A stretch of DNA of 64,000 nt from Nocardioides mangrovi (GTDB taxonomy: Bacteria > Actinomycetota > Actinomycetes > Propionibacteriales > Nocardioidaceae), in NCBI RefSeq assembly GCF_020073815.1, contig NZ_JAIQZJ010000007.1, positions 124,001 to 188,000 on the forward strand, in the 5' to 3' direction. Below are positions 34,702 through 41,592 of the stretch, in pieces. Position numbers and translations under genes: made by a program. Below the pieces are notes generated by a model, which saw only the letters and a program-made list of their open reading frames with translations, was not told where the DNA came from and searched no databases. Each line of letters begins with the position of its first letter. The first letter of the stretch is position 1.

Positions 34702-35106
34702 TTGACCATTGACTGGATGGGGCGCCTACGCGCCACCAGGCGCTGCGGCGCTGGCTGCGGCCGCAAACTGCCCTCGGCGAGGACCGGGCCGTGGTTCTGC
34801 CACACCCCCGAGTGTCGGTCCCGACGGGCAGTTCTATTGCAGACAGCGGATCCGGAATGCGTCGCCGCGCACTTCAACGCCACCGTCGAGGCCGTCCGGT
34901 CCGGCCTCGCAGACGACCTCGTCCTCAAGGGATCAGCGCGGATGCGCTTCTTCACCTTCACCGGCGACGACATCGTCGTCGACGCCCCGACTCTGGAACT
35001 GGCTCGGGCACAGGTCGACGCCGCGGGAGCCGGATCGGTCCCCGGCGCTCCACCCACCGATATGCCCAGCAGCGAAGTCGCTGGCGTGACCGCTTCACGA
35101 GGCTGA
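34702..35106 (+). CDS. Small Cys4 zinc-binding protein, unknown function
   Basis: About 134 residues if translation starts at TTG 34702 (AAAGGA 8 nt upstream). Other possible starts are GTG 34684 and ATG 34717. Near the N-terminus a basic stretch leads into CGAGCGRKL and WFCHTPECR, two CxxxC pairs ~15 residues apart that fit a zinc ribbon. The rest is a mixed domain ending in a Pro/Ala-rich tail. Probably a nucleic-acid-binding cargo protein of the integrated element. Confidence 0.5.
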   Translation: MTIDWMGRLRATRRCGAGCGRKLPSARTGPWFCHTPECRSRRAVLLQTADPECVAAHFNATVEAVRSGLADDLVLKGSARMRFFTFTGDDIVVDAPTLELARAQVDAAGAGSVPGAPPTDMPSSEVAGVTASRG

Positions 35107-35141
35107 TACGACTCGCGCTCCAGCCCGGGCGCCGCGACGGT

Positions 35142-35164
35142 GCGGCCCCCCGGCGGCCCCCCGC
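35142..35164. repeat. GC-rich 23-bp direct repeat, right copy
   Basis: Identical to 32963-32985. It ends ~81 bp before the right att repeat, mirroring the distance of the left copy. Confidence 0.75.
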
Positions 35165-35244
35165 ATCGAAATCGATGCTCGTTGGACAACGTCGTCGAGC
35201 GTGAATCACGCTCACCAACGCGACAAACGGGGCCGGGAGCGCCG

Positions 35245-35286
35245 CTCGTAATGAATAGGTCGTCGGTTCCCCGACAGGCGGCTCCA
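35245..35286 (+). repeat. Right attachment-site repeat (attR), degenerate tRNA-Thr 3' end
   Basis: 25 bases identical to the tRNA from the anticodon loop into the T arm, then a 3-nt loss in the T loop, then 16 identical bases through CCA. It has no 5' half, so it is not a tRNA gene but the displaced 3' end left by integration. Confidence 0.82.
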
Positions 35287-35304
35287 TCAGCTCCATCACC
35301 GAAC

Positions 35305-35334
35305 GGCCCCGATCTGCGTCGCGCAGCCGGGGCC
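35305..35334. terminator. Terminator hairpin, probably the original tRNA-Thr terminator
   Basis: Outer stem GGCCCCG/CGGGGCC and inner stem CTGCG/CGCAG. It lies 18 bp past the right att repeat and is also convergent with the deaminase gene. Confidence 0.7.
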
Positions 35335-35352
35335 TTCGTCGTACGACGGGCG

Positions 35353-35832
35353 TCAGAGCCAGAAGCCGCGGTGCGGCTCGGCGGCCTCGTCCTCGAGGTG
35401 CGGGCCGGAGACCTCGATCGCGCGGCTGCCGTCGGCGAAGACCAGGCGGCAGGAGTGGGCGAGCGTCGGGTTGTCGGCGTGGTCGCCGGTGAGCGCGTAG
35501 AGGCCGGTCTCGGAGAGGCCGTAGACGACGCGGCCGATGCTGGACCAGTAGATCGCGCCGGCGCACATCGCGCACGGCTCGCAGGACGTGACGAGCGTGC
35601 ACGAGGGGAGCTCGTCGTGCGGGACCTGCTGCCACGCGAGCCGGACCAGGTTGGTCTCCGCGTGGCCGGTGACGTCGTGGCCGGTCGTCACCGTGTTCTC
35701 CGCCTCGAGCACGATCGTGCCGTGCCGGTCGACGAGTACCGCGCCGAAGGGGTGGTTGCCGTGGTCGCGCGCGTCCCGGGAGACGTGGATGGCGCGGCGG
35801 AGATGGTCGAGGTCGGAGGTCACGGCCCCCAT
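35353..35832 (-). CDS. Cytidine/guanine-deaminase-type nucleoside deaminase
   Basis: 159 residues from ATG 35832 (a GTG at 35823 is an alternative; the frame extends to 36039 without family similarity). The zinc site is H57-A-E59 (TGHAETNLV) with P-C87-A-M-C90. The length and the long tail after CAMCAGAIYWSSIGRVVYGLSE fit free-base/nucleoside deaminases (guanine-deaminase-like) better than tRNA adenosine deaminase. It catalyses hydrolytic deamination in purine or pyrimidine salvage. Divergent from the TetR-linked membrane protein operon. Confidence 0.88.
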   Translation of the reverse strand: MGAVTSDLDHLRRAIHVSRDARDHGNHPFGAVLVDRHGTIVLEAENTVTTGHDVTGHAETNLVRLAWQQVPHDELPSCTLVTSCEPCAMCAGAIYWSSIGRVVYGLSETGLYALTGDHADNPTLAHSCRLVFADGSRAIEVSGPHLEDEAAEPHRGFWL

Positions 35833-35864
35833 TCTCGCGGGAGCCGAAGGATCCTGAGAGTTTC

Positions 35865-35878
35865 TGGCGATTTCGTCA
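35865..35878. promoter_or_regulatory. TetR-type operator candidate, site 1 of the 36-kb operon
   Basis: TGGCGATTTCGTCA, 12 of 14 identical to TGACGATTCCGTCA at 39468. It ends 7 nt before TTGACG (-35). Confidence 0.6.
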
Positions 35879-35885
35879 GAAACTC

Positions 35886-35913
35886 TTGACGCTCCAAATG
35901 TGACGAATACATC
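35886..35913 (+). promoter_or_regulatory. Promoter of the membrane protein/MBL/amidohydrolase operon
   Basis: TTGACG (35886-35891), a 16-nt spacer, then TACATC (35908-35913). The -10 is buried in operator site 2, consistent with repression. Confidence 0.55.
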
Positions 35914-35914
35914 A
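35901..35914. promoter_or_regulatory. TetR-type operator candidate, site 2 of the 36-kb operon
   Basis: TGACGAATACATCA, 11 of 14 identical to the 39468 site. It overlaps the -10 element. Confidence 0.6.
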
Positions 35915-35923
35915 TGTCGAGCG

Positions 35924-36556
35924 ATGACCGAGATCCAGCACCTCGCCGACGGCGTCGGCCGCCGTCCGCCCAGCGTCGGCACGATCCTCCGCCACGGGAT
36001 CGACGCGGCCGCGGCGCCGGCCTCCTTCCTGGTGGCCAACGCGCTCGTCGGTGCCCGCTGGGGGGCGGTCGTCGCCCTGGCGGTCGCGCTCCTCGTCGGC
36101 GCCGTACGCCGCCTCCGCGGGGAGCCGCTCGTGGTCGTCGCGGTCTCGACGGGTCTCGTGGCGCTCTACAGTGCGAGCGCGATCGCGGTCGGGACGGGCC
36201 GCTCGTTCTTCCTGCCCGAGGTCGTGCTCAACGTGCTCGGCCTGGCGATCTGCGTCGTGGGGCTGCTGGTCCGCCGCCCGGTCACCGCCGCAGCCCACCG
36301 CCGCATCCGCGGCTCGGACGCCGTCGCCACTCCCGCCATGCGCCGCTTCCACGACCGGCTCACCCTGGCCTGGGCGGGACTCTTCGTGCTCCACGTCGTG
36401 CCGCTCGTGTGGCTCTACGCCGTCGACTCCGTCGTCGGGCTGACCCTCGTGAGCTCGGTGCTCGACAAGCCGACCATCCTGCTGATGGCGGTCGCCTCCG
36501 TCGTGCTCACCCGTCGCGCCGCTGCTGCGGACGCCCTCCGGAAGGACCCCCTGTGA
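35924..36556 (+). CDS. Integral membrane protein, DUF3159-like
   Basis: 210 residues from ATG 35924. It has five or so hydrophobic helices (~30-62, 70-92, 98-118, 145-170, 185-200), a conserved-looking RRP..G.ILRHGIDAAAAPASFLVANAL start and TGRSFFLPEVVLNVLGLAICVVGLLVRRP in the middle, which recalls actinobacterial DUF3159 proteins. Function unknown. It is the first gene of an overlapping operon with the MBL hydrolase and amidohydrolase, behind a promoter with two TetR-type boxes. Confidence 0.75.
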   Translation: MTEIQHLADGVGRRPPSVGTILRHGIDAAAAPASFLVANALVGARWGAVVALAVALLVGAVRRLRGEPLVVVAVSTGLVALYSASAIAVGTGRSFFLPEVVLNVLGLAICVVGLLVRRPVTAAAHRRIRGSDAVATPAMRRFHDRLTLAWAGLFVLHVVPLVWLYAVDSVVGLTLVSSVLDKPTILLMAVASVVLTRRAAAADALRKDPL

Positions 36557-37827
36557 CCTCCCCGATCCTCGACCTCGCCGACGACGTCTGGGAGGGCCGG
36601 GTGCCGCCGAGCGACCTCGCGGCGTTCGTCCTCCACGATGCGGGGGAGGTGGCTCCCGGGGTGCTGATGGTGCCGGGCTTCAGCCACGCCTTCGCGATCC
36701 GCCATGACGACGGGCTCGTCCTCTTCGACACCGGGTCCGAGCCGCTCGCCGAGCGGCTCCACGACCAGGTGCGCGCCTGGAGCGACGCCCCGGTCACGCA
36801 CGCGGTCTACTCCCACGGCCACGTCGACCACGTCTTCGGCCTCGCGCGCTTCGACGCCGAGGCCGAGGCCGAGGCGCGCGGCGTCGCGCGGCCGACCGTG
36901 ATCGCCCACGAGAACGTCGCGCGACGCTTCGACCGCTACCGCCGGACGCTCGGCTACAACTCCCTGATCAACCAGCGGCAGTTCCAGAACCCCGACCTGC
37001 GGTGGCCCGCCGACTACCGCTATCCCGACGTCACCGTCGCCGGGTCCTACGACCTCGAGGTCGGGGGTGTCTCGCTCGGCCTGACCCACCACCGCGGCGA
37101 GACCGACGACCACCTCGTCGGCTGGCTGCCGCAGCAGCGGATCCTCTTCCCCGGCGACCTCTTCCTCTGGGTCGCGCCCAACGCCGGCAACCCGCAGAAG
37201 GTGCAGCGCTACCCGCTCGAGTGGGCCGGGGCACTGCGCTGGATGGCCTCGCTCGGCGCCGAGCTGATGTGCGGCAGCCACGGCATCCCCGTCGTCGGCG
37301 CCGAGCGGGTGCGCGAGGCGCTCGAGAACACCGCCCGCTACCTCGAGACCCTCGTCGAGCAGACCCTCGCCTGCCTCAACGAGGGCGCCACCCTCGTCGA
37401 GACGCTCGGCCGGGTCGAGCTGCCCGAGGACCTGGCGTCGATGCCCTACCTGCAGCCGCTCTACGACGAGCCGGAGTTCGTCGTCCGCAACACCTGGCGC
37501 CAGTACGCCGGCTGGTACGACGGCAACCCGGCCCGTCTCAAGCCGGCGCAGGACGACGAGCTGGCGCGTGAGATCGCCGCCCTCTGCGGTGGGCAGGACG
37601 CACTGGCGGACCGCGCGCAGGAGCTGGCCGGGGCGGGGGAGTGGCGGCTCGCCGGCCACCTCGCCCAGCTCGCGGTCGACGCGGCGCCTGGGAGTGCGCA
37701 CGCGCACGGCGTCCGGGCCGAGGTCTACGCCGCCCGTGCGGAGGTCGAGACCAGCACCATGGCCAAGGGGATCTTCGCCTGGGCCGCGGGCGAGTCCCGC
37801 AAGGTCGTCGAGGCGGCGCAGGGGTGA
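36553..37827 (+). CDS. Metallo-beta-lactamase-fold hydrolase related to type III alkylsulfatases
   Basis: 424 residues from GTG 36553 (AAGGA 6 nt upstream; overlaps the preceding stop). The zinc motif is H88-G-H90-V-D92-H93 (SHGHVDHVFG). Further ligand regions are HHRGETDDH and FPGDLF. The C-terminal ~120 residues (RQYAGWYDGNPARLKPA..., ELAGAGEWRLAGHLAQLAVDA) match the dimerisation domain of SdsA1/BDS1-type alkylsulfatases. The SCP2-like third domain of SdsA1 (~660 residues) is absent, so substrate identity is uncertain. It likely hydrolyses a sulfate or other ester in the cytosol. Confidence 0.8.
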   Translation: MTSPILDLADDVWEGRVPPSDLAAFVLHDAGEVAPGVLMVPGFSHAFAIRHDDGLVLFDTGSEPLAERLHDQVRAWSDAPVTHAVYSHGHVDHVFGLARFDAEAEAEARGVARPTVIAHENVARRFDRYRRTLGYNSLINQRQFQNPDLRWPADYRYPDVTVAGSYDLEVGGVSLGLTHHRGETDDHLVGWLPQQRILFPGDLFLWVAPNAGNPQKVQRYPLEWAGALRWMASLGAELMCGSHGIPVVGAERVREALENTARYLETLVEQTLACLNEGATLVETLGRVELPEDLASMPYLQPLYDEPEFVVRNTWRQYAGWYDGNPARLKPAQDDELAREIAALCGGQDALADRAQELAGAGEWRLAGHLAQLAVDAAPGSAHAHGVRAEVYAARAEVETSTMAKGIFAWAAGESRKVVEAAQG

Positions 37828-38771
37828 GCGGCCTGGTCGACGTGCACAGCCACTTCCTCCCGGAGTGGTACGTCGAGCTGGCGCGGTCGCTCGGCCACGC
37901 GACCCCGGACGGCATGCCGGCCTGGCCGACGTGGTCGCCCGAGGACCACCTGGCCTTCATGGACCAGCGCGACGTGGCGCGCTCGCTCCTCTCGCTCTCC
38001 TCGCCGGGCGTGGCGCTCGGACCGGGGGTCGATGCGGTCGCGCTCGCGCGGCGCGTCAACGACCACGGCGTCGGTCTGGTGGAGGCGCACCCGGACCGCT
38101 TCGGGCTGCTGGCCTCGCTGCCGCTGCCGGACGTCGACGCCGCCCTGGTCGAGCTCGATCGTGCGTTCGGCCTCGGAGCCGAGGGTGTCGTCCTCGCCAC
38201 GCACGCGGACGGGACCTACCTGACCGACCCGTCCCATGAGCCGCTGTGGGGTGCGTTGGCCGACCGGGAGTGCGTGGTGCTCCTGCACCCGACCTCGCCG
38301 CCCGGCTGGGAGCAGACGTCACTCGGTCTGCCGCGCCCGATGGTGGAGTTCCTCGTCGACACCACGCGCGTGGTCCTGGGCCTCGCCCTCGCGGGCGTGC
38401 TGACCCGACACCCGGGCCTGCGGCTCGTGGTCCCGCACTCCGGCAGCCTCCTCCCGCTGCTCGCCGACCGGGCCGCGCTCTTCCAGCTCGGTGCCCGGAT
38501 GGCGCTGCCGCCCGACGACCCGGCCCATCGGCAGCCGGGCGTGGTCGAGGCGCTGCAGGGCCTCTGGTGGGATCTGGCCGGGACCCCGACGGCGACCCAC
38601 GTCGGGGCGCTGCACGACCGCTTCGGTACGGAGCGGATCGTCTACGGCAGCGACTTCTGCTTCACGCCGCCGATCGCGGTCGACCTCCAGCTGGGCCTGC
38701 TCGACCAGGTCTGGCCGGGCTGGCGCGACGCCACGAACGCCGCCGCGGAGGGCCTCACGCGGCGCCGGTGA
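37824..38771 (+). CDS. Amidohydrolase-2 family metal hydrolase (ACMSD-like)
   Basis: 315 residues from GTG 37824, overlapping the MBL stop. The HxH metal motif is at H8-S-H10 (DVHSHFLPEWY). LHPTSPPGW, VVPHSGSLLPLLADR and IVYGSDFCF supply the remaining metal and catalytic positions of the TIM-barrel family that includes aminocarboxymuconate-semialdehyde decarboxylase and gamma-resorcylate decarboxylase. It may decarboxylate or hydrolyse an aromatic-pathway intermediate. Its last 17 nt overlap the convergent TetR gene. Confidence 0.87.
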   Translation: MSGLVDVHSHFLPEWYVELARSLGHATPDGMPAWPTWSPEDHLAFMDQRDVARSLLSLSSPGVALGPGVDAVALARRVNDHGVGLVEAHPDRFGLLASLPLPDVDAALVELDRAFGLGAEGVVLATHADGTYLTDPSHEPLWGALADRECVVLLHPTSPPGWEQTSLGLPRPMVEFLVDTTRVVLGLALAGVLTRHPGLRLVVPHSGSLLPLLADRAALFQLGARMALPPDDPAHRQPGVVEALQGLWWDLAGTPTATHVGALHDRFGTERIVYGSDFCFTPPIAVDLQLGLLDQVWPGWRDATNAAAEGLTRRR

Positions 38772-39396
38772 CCGCCTCGAGGTCGGGCAGCGGCAGCGCG
38801 CAGATGCGCCGGGCCTCGTCCTCGGGCACCCCGAGCATCCGCAGGATGTCCTCGGTCATCTCGTCCGCGGAGGCTGCGGCGTCACGCTCCGGGTCGGCGT
38901 GCAGCAGGGCGCCGAGGGCGAGGACGGCGCCGCCGACGACGGTGAGCGCGATGGTCGTGTCGCGGACCCGGAAGCGGCCGCTCGCGACACCGGCCTCGAT
39001 GTCGCGCAGCGCTCGCGGGGCGAGGCCGTGGTCGGCGTGGGTGAGGTCGACGCCACGGTTGACCAGCACCTTGCTGAGCTCGACGGTCGTGCGGTGCAGG
39101 CGCCCGGTCAGCCGCACGCTGTGCGCGAAGACGACGGCCGGGTCGTCGATGTCGGCGGTGAGCTCGTCGAGCAGGGCGCCGTGACGCTCGAGCGCGTCGT
39201 TGACCGCCGCGTCCCAGAGCGCGTCCTTGCTGTCGAAGTGGTTGTAGAAGCTGCCGAGCCCGACGTCGGCGAGCTGGGTGATCTCGAGGACGGCGACGTT
39301 GGTGCGCCCCTCCGCGATCAGTGTCTGGGCCGCGGCGACGAGCGCCGCGCGGGTGCGCTCGCGGCGGCGGTCGGTGCGGGTCGGCTCGTCGGGCAC
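38755..39396 (-). CDS. TetR-family transcriptional regulator
   Basis: 213 residues from GTG 39396, chosen because TetR proteins begin just before the basic RRRERTRAALVAAAQ helix; an ATG at 39435 is possible but overlaps an operator box. The HTH is at ~36-60 (VLEITQLADVGLGSFYNHFDSKDAL) and the C-terminal ligand domain is all-helical. It sits between two operons whose promoters share the same 14-bp boxes, so it is the likely repressor of both. The inducer would be an aromatic acid or its CoA ester (inference). Confidence 0.9.
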   Translation of the reverse strand: MPDEPTRTDRRRERTRAALVAAAQTLIAEGRTNVAVLEITQLADVGLGSFYNHFDSKDALWDAAVNDALERHGALLDELTADIDDPAVVFAHSVRLTGRLHRTTVELSKVLVNRGVDLTHADHGLAPRALRDIEAGVASGRFRVRDTTIALTVVGGAVLALGALLHADPERDAAASADEMTEDILRMLGVPEDEARRICALPLPDLEAVTGAA

Positions 39397-39423
39397 GGCG
39401 CGATCATCGCACAAAGTCACGTG

Positions 39424-39437
39424 TGACGGTTTCATCA
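39424..39437. promoter_or_regulatory. TetR-type operator candidate, site 1 of the meta-cleavage operon
   Basis: TGACGGTTTCATCA, 11 of 14 identical to the 39468 site. As at 35865, it ends exactly 7 nt before a TTGAC (39445). Confidence 0.6.
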
Positions 39438-39467
39438 GAAAGCCTTGACTGACCGGAAGGTCATAGG

Positions 39468-39481
39468 TGACGATTCCGTCA
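39468..39481. promoter_or_regulatory. TetR-type operator candidate, site 2 of the meta-cleavage operon
   Basis: TGACGATTCCGTCA, the most symmetric copy (TGACG...CGTCA). It lies where the -10 would fall downstream of TTGACT at 39445. Confidence 0.6.
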
Positions 39482-39499
39482 GATTGAGGAGGTGTGGCG

Positions 39500-40645
39500 G
39501 TGACCACAGCGGGGCACGACACGCAGCACGGCACGCACAGCGACCTGCACAGCGATCTGGGCGGCCTGCCCGGCGAGCACCCGGGGCGACACCGCAACCC
39601 GGTCATCAAGGTCCGCGACATCGCGTGGCTGGAGTTCGCGAAGCCGGACCTGCGGGCGGCCGAGCGCTTCGCGCACGCCTTCGGCTTCACCACCGCGGCG
39701 GTCGCGCCCGGCGAGGTGCAGCTGCGCGGCACCGACGCGGGCGCTCCCTGCGTGATCCTGCGGCAGGGCGAGACCCGCTTCCTCGGCCCGACCTTCCAGG
39801 CGGCCGACGCGGCCGACCTCGTCCGGCTCGCGGACGCCACCGGCGCCGCCGTACGCCGGATGCCCGAGTCGATCGGGGGAGCGGCCGTCGAGCTGGTCGA
39901 CCCCAGCGGCCTCCCCGTCCGGGTCGTCGCCGGCACCCACGTGCTGCCCGAGCTTCCCGCGCAGCAGCCCCTGACCCGCAACGAGGGCCACGGCGTCGCT
40001 CGGGTCAACGGCACCCAGCGCCCGCCGCGCGAGCCCGCGAAGGTCCAGCGGCTCGGCCACGTCGTGCTCCAGTCGGTCCGCTACCAGCAGTCCCTCGACT
40101 GGTACCTCGAGCACCTCGGTCTGATCGTCAGCGACTTCCTCTTCTTCGACGGCCAGCGCCACCGCGGCTCGACGATGAGCTTCATCCGGTGCGACCGCGG
40201 CGACGAGCCCGCCGACCACCACACGCTGGCGATGACGCTCGGCCCGCGCAACCGCTACGTGCACTCGGCCTACCAGGTCGCCGACCTCGACGCGCTCGCC
40301 GCCGGCGGGCAGCACCTGCTCGACGAGGGCTACCAGCGCTCGTGGGGGATCGGCCGGCACATCCAGGGCAGCCAGGTCTTCGACTACTGGCGCGACCCCG
40401 ACGGCTTCCTGGTCGAGCACTTCAGCGACGGCGACATGTTCGACTGCTCGCTCGAGCCGGGGTGGGCCCCGATGACCGCGTCCGGTCTCGCCCAGTGGGG
40501 TCCGCCGGCGACCCGCGACTTCCTCGGCGTCGCTCCCGGCCGGGAGTCGGCGGCCGAGCTCCGATCCATGATCCGTGCGCTGCGCGAGGACAACGAGTGG
40601 GATCTCGAGCGCCTCCGCGGCCTGATGAAGGTGGCCCGTTCATGA
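39500..40645 (+). CDS. Extradiol (VOC-fold) ring-cleavage dioxygenase
   Basis: 381 residues from GTG 39500 (GAGGAGG 7 nt upstream; another GTG at 39494 is too close to the site). Two VOC modules follow a His/Gly-rich N-terminus. The C-terminal module carries the iron ligands: His in RLGHVVL, His in DHHTLAM and Glu in GFLVEHF, as in 2,3-dihydroxybiphenyl/catechol 2,3-dioxygenases. A late conserved Tyr/His region (FDYWRDPDGF) is also present. It should cleave a catechol formed by the FAD hydroxylase in the same operon. Its stop overlaps the next start. Confidence 0.88.
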   Translation: MTTAGHDTQHGTHSDLHSDLGGLPGEHPGRHRNPVIKVRDIAWLEFAKPDLRAAERFAHAFGFTTAAVAPGEVQLRGTDAGAPCVILRQGETRFLGPTFQAADAADLVRLADATGAAVRRMPESIGGAAVELVDPSGLPVRVVAGTHVLPELPAQQPLTRNEGHGVARVNGTQRPPREPAKVQRLGHVVLQSVRYQQSLDWYLEHLGLIVSDFLFFDGQRHRGSTMSFIRCDRGDEPADHHTLAMTLGPRNRYVHSAYQVADLDALAAGGQHLLDEGYQRSWGIGRHIQGSQVFDYWRDPDGFLVEHFSDGDMFDCSLEPGWAPMTASGLAQWGPPATRDFLGVAPGRESAAELRSMIRALREDNEWDLERLRGLMKVARS

Positions 40646-41592
40646 GCCTTTCCGTCCTCCGTACCGCCGACGCCTGGTGGGTGCTGACCGCCGACGGATC
40701 GGCGGCCCGCGTCGCCACCGACGCCGCGACCACGGCCGAGCTGCTCGCCGATCGCGCCGCGATCGAGGCGGCCGCGGCCGGCGCGGGCGGCACCGACCCC
40801 GTCGACATCGCGACCCTCGACCTGGTCTCGCCCGTGACCGCTCCGTGCCGCGTCGTCGCCCAGATGACCAACTACGTCAGCCACGTCAAGGACTCCGGCA
40901 TGGATCCGGAGACGGTGCCGCTGACCTTCTTCCGCAAGGCGTCCGGGTCGATCAGCGGGCCCGTCGACGACGTGCTGCGGCCGGCGCACGTGCGCTTCCT
41001 CGACTACGAGGTCGAGCTCGGCCTGGTCATCGGGTCCGCCCTGGAGGTGGGCGACGAGGTGACCGAGGCGAGCTGGTCGTCGTACGTCGCGGGCTTCGTC
41101 GTCACCAACGACGTCTCGGCGCGCGACGTGCAGCTGCCGAAGACCCAGTTCTACGAGGCCAAGTCCTACCCGACCTTCACGCCGGTCGGCCCGCGGCTGG
41201 TGCTCCTCGACGAGGCCGAGGTCCGCCGCTTCCGCGAGCTCCGCCTGCGGCTGAGCGTCAACGGGGAGGTCCGCCAGGACAGCACCGGCGGCGACATGAT
41301 CTACAGCCCGGTGCAGGCGCTCGCGGCCCTCGCGCGGTTCCAGCGCCTCGCGCCCGGCGACCTCGTCCTCACCGGCACCCCGGGCGGCACCGCTCTCAAG
41401 GCGCCGCCCCGGCCGATCGAGATCATCGGCGCGCTGCTGCCGCCGGCGGTCAAGTGGAGGGCCTTCTTCAAGCGCCAGGCCGAGAACCCGAAGTACCTCC
41501 AGGACGGCGACCTCGTCGAGGCGTCCATCGCCACCCCGGACGGCGCCATCGACCTCGGCGTCCAGCGCACCACGGTGCGGTGGACCCGGTGA
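40642..41592 (+). CDS. Fumarylacetoacetate hydrolase (FAH) family protein
   Basis: 316 residues from ATG 40642 (overlaps the dioxygenase stop). The FAH core has metal-ligand motifs in RFLDYEVELGLVIG and VVTNDVSARDVQ, then GDLVLTGTPGGT. The family includes hydratases, decarboxylases and C-C hydrolases of meta-cleavage pathways. In this operon it likely processes the ring-fission product or the resulting 2-hydroxydienoate. Confidence 0.9.
   Translation: MSLSVLRTADAWWVLTADGSAARVATDAATTAELLADRAAIEAAAAGAGGTDPVDIATLDLVSPVTAPCRVVAQMTNYVSHVKDSGMDPETVPLTFFRKASGSISGPVDDVLRPAHVRFLDYEVELGLVIGSALEVGDEVTEASWSSYVAGFVVTNDVSARDVQLPKTQFYEAKSYPTFTPVGPRLVLLDEAEVRRFRELRLRLSVNGEVRQDSTGGDMIYSPVQALAALARFQRLAPGDLVLTGTPGGTALKAPPRPIEIIGALLPPAVKWRAFFKRQAENPKYLQDGDLVEASIATPDGAIDLGVQRTTVRWTR

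Noticed and set aside
35245..35286. A second tRNA gene
   Set aside because: Only the 3' half is present, the T loop has lost bases, and there is no D arm or 5' acceptor strand.
35353..35832. tRNA-specific adenosine deaminase (tadA)
   Set aside because: The zinc motifs fit both, but the C-terminal length and sequence resemble free-base/nucleoside deaminases. The neighbouring tRNA is coincidental.
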